From NCBI GenBank assembly GCA_022539475.1, contig VCMS01000076.1, forward strand, positions 124,001 to 188,000: a stretch of 64,000 nt of DNA. The letters are read 5' to 3'. This DNA is from Gracilaria domingensis. Lineage: Eukaryota > Rhodophyta > Florideophyceae > Gracilariales > Gracilariaceae. Shown one piece after another: positions 39,650 to 48,666 of this stretch. The notes beneath the pieces were generated by a model. The model did no database searches and was not told where the DNA came from. It was given only the letters and a program-made list of their open reading frames with translations. The number at the start of each line of letters is the position of its first letter. The stretch's first letter is position 1. A program made the position numbers and the translations under genes.

Positions 39650-40101
39650 ATGTACACTGTTACTAAAATTCTCATAGAGATAAAGGCCGCAAAAATTCCT
39701 GGTTTCGGATGGGTAAGTTGCAACGAACCGCCGCAAAAGCAAGAGATGTTGCGCTCTATCTCTCGGCCAAAAACTGACAAAAAAGATGCTCTCACCAACA
39801 TGCGTATGGACAAAACAAAAAGGGAATCGGGTGTGGAGTGGGGTTCGGATTCGGTTGGGGGTTATTTCTCCTAGGCATCGGCACACCAGTATACCCAACC
39901 ACAAAACTGTTGGGCATCGAGGACCGCATAATGAACAAGAAATCGCTCGAGATCGATGGCGATCTCGCGCGCGGGAAACGTCCATACGGCTCCTTACCGC
40001 CAGGGCTTTCAACAAACGACGAGTTAATGGACCGTTTCATACGCGCAGCGCTCATCAAAGGACTGAGGATGCGCAAAAACCGCGGAGAGTTTGTGCAATG
40101 A
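39650..40101 (+). CDS. Small glycine-rich membrane protein, 2 exons
   Basis: Exon 1 (39650-39712, 21 codons) ends at a consensus GTAAGT donor and joins in phase 0 to exon 2 (39823-40101) after a 110-base intron ending AAAAAG. The junction reads IPGFGW then GIGCGVGFGFGWGLFLLGIG, a continuous Gly/aromatic helix that the unspliced frame would break. The 113-residue product has one membrane segment and a charged C-terminal half (EDRIMNKKSLEIDG, RFIRAALIKGLRMRKNR). Exon 2 has no ATG before the Gly-rich helix, which supports splicing. The Gly pattern recalls small envelope proteins such as plant TGD5, but I would not assign that name. It ends 20 bases from the convergent TSUP gene. Confidence 0.5.
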
Positions 40102-40121
40102 AAACACATCAAAGCGCACTG

Positions 40122-41144
40122 TCATGAGGGTGCCGCGGCCACCTGCACGACGTTGGAAGAGCGAGAAGCGGCGGTGGCACGCACAAGTTTGTCCGGCACG
40201 GCAATTGGAGCACGTACTATCCTGAGCCCCATGACTGTAAACACGGCGGCAAAAGTTGTCTGCAAGACGTAATCTGGCACAAGCACTGCAACAGCAGAGC
40301 CGAGCGCAGCGCCGCCGACAGCGCCCAACAAGAGCGGCTGCGCGACGGCAGCACGCACCAATCCCATGCGCGCATACGACACGGCGGCGCAGGCAGTAGG
40401 AAGCACCATGCTCGCGAATGAAGTAGCCAAAACCTGCTTGAAGGAATACTCTGGCGACAGCAGCGCGATGACGGGCGTGAACAAAGAGCCGCCCGAAATG
40501 CCAAGCAAGCCGGACGTAAAGCCGATGGCAGACGCGGTGCCCGCCAACAGCAGCGGCCGCTCACGCTGCGAAGCGGCGCGCGCGCCAGACGCGCGTCGGC
40601 GCTCCAGGTAGGCGCGCAGCGGCATGACCGGCGCCAGCACGAGCATGAACGCGCCCAAGGCGCGGCGCAGCACCGGCGCGTTGAGCCTCGCCGACGCGGC
40701 GGCGCCAATCGGGGTGAACAGCGCCGCGCCGCCCGACAAGCACGTGACGGTGCGCCAGTCCACTCGCTCGTCCGCGGCGGCGGCCATGGAGGCGGCGCCC
40801 GTGGCGGCGACGCAGGTGACGGCGACGAGCGAGTTTGCGGCGGCGTGGCGCTGCGACAGCTGCGCGAAGCGCACCAGGGCGGGGATGCTGAAGATGGCGC
40901 CGCCCACGCCGCACATGGCGCCCAGCGCGCCGGACGCGGCGCCCACGGCGGCGATGGTGCGCGCCGGCGGGCCGCACGCGCTCGACGACAGCGGCGGCAG
41001 CGGCGGCGGCGGCGTCGGCGGCAGATGCAGCGGCGGCGGGCGCGACAGGCGCGGCAGCGGCGGGCGGTACAGCCGCGTGGCGTCCGGCATGATGGCGCTG
41101 TGCGTGCGCAGCAGCTTGGACGCGCGCGCGGCCGCGGAGAACAT
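40122..41144 (-). CDS. TSUP-family membrane transporter (TauE/SafE-like)
   Basis: TSUP proteins export sulfite, sulfur compounds or other small anions. The 340 residues begin with a presequence-like stretch rich in Arg, Ser and Pro (1-55). Two homologous halves of about four membrane helices each follow, marked by VGAASGALGAMCGVGGAIFSIP and GFTSGLLGISGGSLFTPVIAL, the family signature repeated in each half. The presequence suggests an organelle, mitochondrial or plastid, without deciding which. The start at 41144 (MFSAAARASK) is the ATG before the presequence; the longer frame upstream is low-complexity. The 5' half is in GC-rich sequence like the 9-19 kb island. Confidence 0.85.
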   Translation of the reverse strand: MFSAAARASKLLRTHSAIMPDATRLYRPPLPRLSRPPPLHLPPTPPPPLPPLSSSACGPPARTIAAVGAASGALGAMCGVGGAIFSIPALVRFAQLSQRHAAANSLVAVTCVAATGAASMAAAADERVDWRTVTCLSGGAALFTPIGAAASARLNAPVLRRALGAFMLVLAPVMPLRAYLERRRASGARAASQRERPLLLAGTASAIGFTSGLLGISGGSLFTPVIALLSPEYSFKQVLATSFASMVLPTACAAVSYARMGLVRAAVAQPLLLGAVGGAALGSAVAVLVPDYVLQTTFAAVFTVMGLRIVRAPIAVPDKLVRATAASRSSNVVQVAAAPS

Positions 41145-41850
41145 GGCGGCGGCGACGGCGGCGGCGCGATCGGGGGGTGGGGGGGGGGGGGCGGCGCAGA
41201 GGACGGCGGCGACGCGGCTCGGTGAGCGGCAGGGGTGGCGGTGACGGGAGCCTGCGCCTGGCGGCGCTTTGGCGGGGAGGACGCGCTTTTGATGGCGCCA
41301 ATGAACGCGCGCGCAGGCGGGGGGCGCGCGCAGATATTTGGGCTTACACGGCGGTGTGTGGCGGCGCGGCGGCGACGGCGCAGCGTGCAGCGGCGCTTCT
41401 GTAAGGCGTGCGGCCAATGCGCTTGCAGCGCGCGTGCAGCGCGGGCTTTGCGCCGACGACTGCTGCGCGGTGCGCTGCCGCGGGCGGACCGCCAGTCGTG
41501 ACACATATCTCATGCGATATACACACAACTTGTACGGCATATGCACGACGTACTCTATATATACATGTATTTACTGCGCAACACGTGGTGCGCGTCGCCG
41601 AGCCGCGCGCCGCGTCCCGCCGCGTCCCGCCGCGCGCGCCGCCGCGCCGCGCCGCCACACGGCAGAAAAGGTGCGCCGTCACACTGACGCGCGCGCCGCG
41701 CGTCGCGCCGGGGCCGCGCAACAGCCGCGCGCGCCAGATACCGCCTGCAATTCCATGTCGCGCCGCCTGCCCGCGCGCCCTCCGAGCTTCTATTTTGCCA
41801 CATGCTCCCCGCACCCCCGCTTCGCCCCGCGCCGCGTCCGGCCGCGCGCG

Positions 41851-41888
<38 letters not shown>

Positions 41889-42067
41889 TCCGTGTCTCCG
41901 TGTTCTCCGCGGCTGGTGCGCGGTCGACGCCGGTATATAAACGCCGCTTCGTCGCGTCGTGCCAGCCACATTTGCCGTCCAATCGGTCGGCACGGACTTG
42001 AATCCTGACGCATACCTCCACACACACACACACACACACACATCGCTCTTTGCACACTCTTGTCAAC
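41145..42067. promoter_or_regulatory. Divergent promoter region, TATA box and microsatellites
   Basis: This 923-base spacer lies between divergent TSUP and malectin genes. A TATATAA box at 41934-41940 sits about 130 bases before the malectin ATG. A second AT run (CTCTATATATAC) lies at about 41550-41561. A GCC triplet run spans 41850-41886 and a (CA)n run 42019-42042 lies in the presumed 5' leader. Long frames through this region on either strand are composition artefacts. Confidence 0.6.
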
Positions 42068-42841
42068 ATGGCACAATTGCACTCCCGCTCCGTCCTCACG
42101 CTCGCGTCCATTTGCTCGCTGCTGCTCGCCGTCTCGGCCGTGCCGCCAACCCTGGCGAGCCTGGTGAGAATGGACGAGTCGCCCGAACCCGACCCGGTGC
42201 TCGTCGTCGCGGAGGACGCCTCAATCCCCGAGGAGACGCCCCCCGTCATGCCGGAAGAGCCGGTCTCCATCCAAGTGGTGGAAGAAGAGCCCATGCCATC
42301 CGAGCTGCCGCAGGCGCAACCCGAGCCAAACTCCACCGCCCCAGTGCCCTTCTTCGCGTTCAACATTGGCGGAGATGCGTTTGGGCAGGTGCAGGCCGAT
42401 CCCGTTCAGTACGTCGTCGGCGAGACGCTCGTCTTCAACATGCCCGACGCCGTCATCAGCGACGCCAATCCCGTCATCGAACCGGTGTACAAATCGCATC
42501 GCTACGGAATGCTGGGCTCTGTCTGGGGCTACGATCTGCCCGTGCGCCACCCGGGCTATTACACCTGCAAGCTGCACTATTGTGAAACCTTTTCCGACTT
42601 CTTCACGGAGGAACCGAACAGAACGTTTGAGGTCTCCCTGGTGGGCGACGCTCAACCTGACACTGAGCACAGCGCTGAGTTTGATGTCATGGTCGAGTTG
42701 GGCGGCCGCGAATTCACCGCGTACGACCGCACCTTCCATGACATTGCCGTGTCCAGTGAGCTCAATCTGAGGGAGAAACCGTCAAGGGGCGATGCCTTCC
42801 TTTCCGGCATCAGCTGTATCTGGACCGCGCCGCTCAACTAG
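42068..42841 (+). CDS. Secreted malectin-domain protein
   Basis: Malectin domains bind glucose-containing oligosaccharides; in animals malectin checks N-glycans in the ER, and in plants the domain sits on receptor kinases. The 257 residues have a signal peptide (about 1-30, SLLLAVSAVPPTLA), an acidic Pro-rich linker (31-85) and one malectin domain: FFAFNIGGDAF, SHRYG, YDLPVRHPGYYTCKLHYCETF, RTFEVSLVGD, and AYDRTFHDIAVSSELNL. There is no membrane anchor, kinase or ER-retention tail, so the likely site is the secretory lumen or cell surface. The ATG at 42068 follows a TATA box and CA-rich leader; the frame upstream lacks ATG. Confidence 0.85.
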   Translation: MAQLHSRSVLTLASICSLLLAVSAVPPTLASLVRMDESPEPDPVLVVAEDASIPEETPPVMPEEPVSIQVVEEEPMPSELPQAQPEPNSTAPVPFFAFNIGGDAFGQVQADPVQYVVGETLVFNMPDAVISDANPVIEPVYKSHRYGMLGSVWGYDLPVRHPGYYTCKLHYCETFSDFFTEEPNRTFEVSLVGDAQPDTEHSAEFDVMVELGGREFTAYDRTFHDIAVSSELNLREKPSRGDAFLSGISCIWTAPLN

Positions 42842-43104
42842 ATGAAGCCGTTTCTCTCTCTGGAGCAGACAACAACACTTGTAGAACACCTCATGTTTGT
42901 ATAGAACCAGAGCACTAGCTTTAGAAACTAACGGAGATACTAAAATCTGAGCTGTGCGTGTCAACCAATCAGCGCCGCGCGCGTCACGTGACGCCGAATG
43001 GCGCAGATTTGCCGCACTTGCACACACAGCCGGCGTGCAGCTCGCGCCGCCTTCATTCTTCATCACCCGTCGCCGCCGACATCGTTCCACGCCCGCGCCT
43101 GCCA

Positions 43105-44130
43105 ATGAAGCGCGTCGCACTGGCCGTCATGCCCGTCCGTCACTTTCCCAGCGCCTTCGCGCCTCCCTCAGCGCTGCGTGCTTTCCCGCACCGTTCCGTG
43201 CTTCCAACAACGTCCCGCTTCCGTCCACCGCGCTGCACGCTGTCCTCACCGCCGCCGTTCTCCTTCACGCCGCCGCAGCCTCCGCGTTCAATTCACCCCA
43301 AAAAGTCACTTAGCCAAAACTTCTTGCGCGACAAGCAAGTCATCGATCGAATCATCACGTCGTTTCGCAACGTTGTGCAGGAGACAGACCCGTCGCCAAC
43401 CGTCGTTGAGGTGGGTCCCGGCTTGGGCGCGCTCACGGATAGATTGATAGAACAGTATCCGAATATGCATGCTGTTGAGATTGACAAGAGGGCTGTTCAA
43501 CATCTTCATGCCCGACATGCGCACCTAAATCTTCATCACGCTGACGTTTTGCAGCTTGATTGGAACGCGTTATCCACACAGTTGTCTACCCCTCTCGCTG
43601 TCATTGGCAATCTTCCGTACAACATTGTGTCACAGATTTTGTTTTCTCTGTTAGAAGCGCCAGACAACACGATATCCGCCGCGTTGGTCATGATGCAAAA
43701 AGAAGTTGCTCAACGTGTTACCGCAAAGCCAAATTGTCGTGCGTATGGCATTTTGTCTGTTGTATCCCAACTGTACGCCCAGCCTCAGATTCTTTTCTCC
43801 GTTCCAAACACAGCATTTTTCCCTGTACCTGAGGTTACGTCCGCAATGGTTCAGCTACGATTCATCCCTCATCCGCAGTTTGACACCACCAATGTGCCAA
43901 TGAACCGAGCTCTTCGCACCGTCGTAAAAACTGCGTTTAATCAGAGACGGAAACGGCTTCGAAATGCATTGAAGACTATTTGCAACGGCAAAGAACTGCC
44001 CAATGGGTGGGATCTTAAGAGGCCGGAGGAGTTGGAGCCGATACAGTTCTTGGAGATTACTCAGTTCCTGTACCCTAATGGCCTGAAAGAAGATGGGAAG
44101 GGAAAAGCCTCGCGCTCAGTGTGGAGGTAG
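43105..44130 (+). CDS. rRNA adenine N6,N6-dimethyltransferase (KsgA/Dim1 family), organelle-targeted
   Basis: The enzyme dimethylates two adjacent adenines at the 3' end of small-subunit rRNA. The 341 residues start with a presequence of about 70 residues rich in Arg, Ser and Pro. The catalytic domain then begins at KKSLSQNFLRDKQVIDRI, with the SAM motif VVEVGPGLGALT, ADVLQLDW and the NLPYNI active-site motif, and PNTAFFPVPEVTSAMVQL. The C-terminal RNA-binding part carries AFNQRRKRLRNAL. The presequence and bacterial-type core suggest the plastid enzyme (PFC1 type); a mitochondrial one is possible. The frame extends upstream without ATG, so 43105 is the first ATG. Confidence 0.9.
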   Translation: MKRVALAVMPVRHFPSAFAPPSALRAFPHRSVLPTTSRFRPPRCTLSSPPPFSFTPPQPPRSIHPKKSLSQNFLRDKQVIDRIITSFRNVVQETDPSPTVVEVGPGLGALTDRLIEQYPNMHAVEIDKRAVQHLHARHAHLNLHHADVLQLDWNALSTQLSTPLAVIGNLPYNIVSQILFSLLEAPDNTISAALVMMQKEVAQRVTAKPNCRAYGILSVVSQLYAQPQILFSVPNTAFFPVPEVTSAMVQLRFIPHPQFDTTNVPMNRALRTVVKTAFNQRRKRLRNALKTICNGKELPNGWDLKRPEELEPIQFLEITQFLYPNGLKEDGKGKASRSVWR

Positions 44131-45026
44131 CTCAACCTTAGTCGCATTTCTCCATTTGACCGGTGCATAATGCGGATTCTCTTACGCCAATAATGCGGAA
44201 AGACTGCCATGTGAACACAGACAGAATCGCGAGCTACGCAGTTTCATCACCGACAAATTGTGTTCGTCATGCGGATTCCGTGTGAGCAACGTAAATCGGC
44301 TTTATAGGCCCAGAATGGCTCCTGTCTACAACGTGTTCCTGCAGTTACACAACTTTTGTCTTCCGTTAATAGGTTGGTACTATCAAAACACAGACGAGGT
44401 GTGAGACAATGACAGATCTTCTCGAGTTCAATCGTCACATGTCGAGCTCAGTTGTGGCACAGCATTGCCAACGCAGCTCCAACATAAAGATATCCACAGC
44501 ACATATCCAAAGTAAAACCTCCCCACAACGTCTTGCAGCCGTGATGCTCTGTCCCAAACTGATGGCTGCAAAAGTGTGAGCCAACTGTTTTCTAACGTTA
44601 CAAGTTTTGAGACGTCTTTGTTGGGCAGTAAGGGCTCCAGTTTCTCTTGGCAGAAATGTAAGTTCGGAATACAAGCCTGAACCGCAGTTCCCATCCGCTT
44701 TTGAGAGGAATGCATGTCATACATCGAAATGGCCTCTTTGAAGTTACTTGCGATAATGATCAAGTCCTGAGTAGGAGCACGAACACCTCATATTGCTCGA
44801 AGTTTGTTTGCTGAAACAAGAGCCTACTTGTTGTGCAATTGCAGAGTCAGGAGTGAATAAGAATACGAACAACAGGTTGAATGACATTAAATGCCATTTA
44901 AGCTTCTGTTCCACATCAAACGTAGCCGTCGACTCTGCACATTTCGATTTAGACAGAAGTAAAGCGCGAACGTCCTACAGGTCCAGCAGAACTCTCAACT
45001 TGGGACATGCTCTAGAGAACCAGCGA
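44131..45026. other. Convergent spacer, no confident gene
   Basis: This 896-base spacer lies between converging KsgA and GT90 genes. A 111-codon minus-strand frame at 44428-44763 has no recognisable product. Probably 3' untranslated regions and spacer. Confidence 0.35.
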
Positions 45027-46631
45027 TCAAAATTCACCAAGCGGAAGTACACCTGCATATGCCAAGGGCCTTTTGGGAGGCAATTCGATTCCAGGCTCGT
45101 CAATATAAGGCTCGTGTACACCATGCTTAACTTGTTTTCGCCCACTAACTGGATGGGGCCGATGACAAACAAAACTTCCTTCCACGAGTGGTTTATGTCT
45201 GCAACCGAAGGGAAGAGGAATCCCGTCGATATATTGAAACCATCCGGTACCACACCCCATCGGCCCATGGCGAACTTCAGGAATATCTACACATGGGTCT
45301 GGAACAGATTCATTTCCATGTTTGTATTCAGTCAACAAATCAGAGTACTTTGGGAGGAAAACCGCAAGATATTCCAGGATAGCATCATCTGATAGAAACC
45401 GTGTGGCAAAAACTTTGGCATTCTTGGCGATATCGTGAGCAAGATGATCGTTTTGACGCGCCCATATAATATTCTCTACCAGATCCCTGAACCAACGGTC
45501 TACGGGCACATAATGCAGCCATGGAACCAAAAGAGGTTCGTACCATTGACGCACCGCGGAGTTCTGGAAAAATGGCACGGAACCCGAAAGCATCATCCAT
45601 CGTTTGCGAGAACTACCTAAACCTCCGTCAACATCAAGAATATATTTGTAGTTAAGATGTTCCTCAAGCGATAATGCAGGCTTTGCTGTTATGTTTGCAG
45701 TTCGTTCTATATCATCTACCGTAGTATTGTGGCTCAGTTTTATCCACTTGGTCACACCAGCATCCAGCAAATGAGGATAAACTGAGGATATGGAGCTGAC
45801 GCGGACACGCGGATTGAGATGCCAATTTCGAAAGTGCTGCTTTTGAATGGAACTAGAGACACCACGAAACACGGCAACAGGGGTTTTCTGATGCCACGGA
45901 ACGTTAGCATCCGCATCGAAGACATAACCTTGTCCGGTAACCTTAGAACCGTGCTCCACGGGGTCTGGGATTGGGATGTCGACAAAATGGACCTGCGTGC
46001 GAAATCCGAAAAGCGGAAGCGCGCCAAGTTCTTGGGAAGTTGAATCTACAGTAACACGAGGTCCGTCCGCTGTGTTGATGTAAAACTCGCAATGAAGATG
46101 TCGCAGTTCTGCATATCTCTTGAGCACGCGTGAGAGCAAGTGAAGAAAGAATTGCAATCGACCCAAGCGATATGTCTTTTCCCAATGTTCCTCGACTCGA
46201 TAAAGAATGCGGCCATCCCCTGTGAGTCGAACGCGTGCGACGCTGCCGCGCAAAACTGGTTGCATAGAGTCCAAGAGTGCAAATGGAATGGGTGCACGCG
46301 GAGAGAGCGGAGTAGGCGCAGACCACGGGACTAAGTACTCATCAACCAAGGCGTGAAACACAGCACGGCGAGAACGTGTTCCCATCGCTTTAGCAACGTC
46401 ATCCAGATTTTGGCATCCAAGCCTTTGCCAAACACGCGGAAGCCTGGATACGGACACGACATTGTCTTCAACGGATGACGATGGTTCTTGAATTATTACC
46501 GGCCGACGATATAGAAAGGCGAATACGGTGGTAGTAAGAACCACAAGGAAAAAGGTGTGACGCAGTGGGTCACAGGAACTACGGTGTGGAACACATGTTG
46601 TTGTTGTTGATATCTTACTTCTCAGAACCAT
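45027..46631 (-). CDS. CAP10/Rumi-like glycosyltransferase (GT90), type II membrane protein
   Basis: GT90 enzymes transfer xylose or glucose to capsule polysaccharide or proteins. The 534 residues have a short cytosolic N terminus, one membrane anchor at about 25-42 (TFFLVVLTTTVFAFLY), a stem and a C-terminal CAP10 domain. Family features seen: VPWHQKTPVAVFRGVSSS, the LSLEEHLNYKYILDVDG block, GLGSSRKRWMMLSGSVPFFQ, and WYEPLLVPWLHYVPV. Golgi location is inferred from topology. After the domain there is an unusual C-terminal tail of about 100 residues with Cys and Pro. Donor and acceptor cannot be told. The start is the first ATG. Confidence 0.88.
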   Translation of the reverse strand: MVLRSKISTTTTCVPHRSSCDPLRHTFFLVVLTTTVFAFLYRRPVIIQEPSSSVEDNVVSVSRLPRVWQRLGCQNLDDVAKAMGTRSRRAVFHALVDEYLVPWSAPTPLSPRAPIPFALLDSMQPVLRGSVARVRLTGDGRILYRVEEHWEKTYRLGRLQFFLHLLSRVLKRYAELRHLHCEFYINTADGPRVTVDSTSQELGALPLFGFRTQVHFVDIPIPDPVEHGSKVTGQGYVFDADANVPWHQKTPVAVFRGVSSSIQKQHFRNWHLNPRVRVSSISSVYPHLLDAGVTKWIKLSHNTTVDDIERTANITAKPALSLEEHLNYKYILDVDGGLGSSRKRWMMLSGSVPFFQNSAVRQWYEPLLVPWLHYVPVDRWFRDLVENIIWARQNDHLAHDIAKNAKVFATRFLSDDAILEYLAVFLPKYSDLLTEYKHGNESVPDPCVDIPEVRHGPMGCGTGWFQYIDGIPLPFGCRHKPLVEGSFVCHRPHPVSGRKQVKHGVHEPYIDEPGIELPPKRPLAYAGVLPLGEF

Positions 46632-48666
46632 CGTCTGCTGGAGCTTTGCTACGTGAATAACGATGAAGGCACGAAAAAGTATCTATGTCCTTTCCATTCG
46701 GAGAGCCGAAAGCGACAAAACTTCCATATCAAAACTATTATCCCTCGCAACCTGCTACAGCGGTGGTTCTGGGGAGGATGGTATTCGCGACAGGCGCTTG
46801 AGCTTCAGGCTTGGGCCATGATGCCAACCGTATGGCCCGGTTCGACTAAAATGCGAGACCTTGCCGGTTGTCTATAGAGCCTTGTACAATTTGTCTTTGA
46901 TCTTCTGGCGGGAAGGATATAATTTTAGAGGCATCGCCTTTGACGGCGAGTCTACTAGAGCCCGCATAGGGTGGGATCAGAACGATTTTCAAGCAAGGCG
47001 ACTGTTCTCGGCCCGTTGCGGTTCCTTTCGGTTTCATGGCGCCATTCAATACATGCTTTGGACTGCAAGTGGACGTTGAACGAGAACGGAGAGCTTATGG
47101 AGCGAACCGTCAAGCCGTTAACGGCAGATTCAGACAGGCATCTTGCTTCACAGCAACAGAGATCGGCCCAAAACTGGCCTAGATTAACAGGAATTGTTGC
47201 CATCAGATACAAGGGTCGTTCTGATCTCTGTACTAAGAATGGTAGGCAACTTGAACATGGGAGACGATAACACTTACCAGCCATCGACCTCCACGGAGTT
47301 ATTTCTTTTCAATCTTCACGCAGATTCTCTCAACTTTTCCAACAACTGTCAAGTACGTTCCAATCCCTGAAGTTCACTGTGCTGCGTACCGTCGAGCAAT
47401 TAGGTTTCCACCTCCGCTTCCCACTGACACCGGCGGGTATTACGTATGCAGTTTTGTTTGTAAGGCAAAAACACCGCCCTTCCTTTCTCTCTCGCGAGAG
47501 AAACTGACGCCCATTACAATGCGGTATGATACGTCTCTTCTGCTCGAATTGAGTCAGTGCTCACGTTCCTCTTGAAGCTCTGTTGCCATTTTTGTGGTTG
47601 TGGTGAAGGACTGAGACCAACGTGTTCCATGGTGTACCGTCGGTATCACAGCTTGTACCCGCCCCTGGGTTCTTGCTGGGCCATTTTCTCAGTGGCATAA
47701 ACTCACGGTGACAAGCACTGCATGGTTTAATGGCACGTCTTGATCCATCACCAGGTTACGGAACTCTTGTTGTGGGCGCGACCCACTGGTATGTGTTGCG
47801 GTGATGGCGCCACCTCATCTGCGCCGTGGCACTCGATCACACTGAAGAGGCCGTTGTCAGCACAGGTTCTGATCAAAATGTAAGATATGATCGAGCATTA
47901 GGTCTGTCTTCTTGCTCCGTATACAATCGTCAATATTTTCATTGGGTTCGTCACGGAGAGCATTTCACTGGATATTGACACGGCCACAAAGCTCACCTGC
48001 TGCTCAACCTCTTGAAGAAACTTATGCCAATTCTTCTGTGCTGATCCAGTGCCTTCTTGTCCGAACAAACTTTCTCAAAGAGCGTCAGCTGCTCTTTAAT
48101 TCTGAGTTGCTGACAGTTCCTACTTCTTGCCGAAACTATATGTCACACACTCGTCGACTTCAATCCGAACGGTTTTTCGCATGCGGCTCACCGGAAGTTG
48201 CTTTGTATCGTCATAAGTTGCGCTTTTGGGTGCAGCAGAGAAGGATAATGGCAGTCGTCAACGGATCGGCTCGTTTCCCTTCACGGTGTGCCTCCGCCAA
48301 GCTTTTGTCGGTCGTAAGCTGCTTTAATCTTGCGTTCCAGCAGGTGCATGTTTCGAAACTATGATGGGGGGGAACTACCATTCCGTCTGATTGTCAGCAT
48401 AACAGACCCCGTGGTATGCTTTCTCCCAGGGTGTCCACGGCGTAGGTTCGTTCGTATCTTGTGTGACCATACCGACACGTCAAGGAGAGTAGGGCGTGAT
48501 TCTGTCAGTCTTCGACCGACCCGTCCACTGCAATGTCAGATATCATACCTCTGTGCAGTGCCCTTGTATAAAGCGCTTTGCCGCGTTCAACTTCTCCGGA
48601 CAAGCCTTGTTTCCCTCACAGGCATCAATATTACTTGCAACCGCAACAACGTCATTGACATCCATC
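46632..48666. other. Long spacer, no confident gene
   Basis: This 2-kb stretch upstream of the mucin-like gene and of GT90 must hold both promoters. Frames of 70-150 codons (for example 47912-48364, which lacks an ATG at its start) show no known motifs. No RNA gene recognised. Confidence 0.35.

Noticed and set aside
41344-42366. Long minus-strand frame of 340 codons over the malectin promoter and 5' end
   Set aside because: It overlaps the well-supported malectin gene, crosses GCC and CA repeats and has no recognisable domain.
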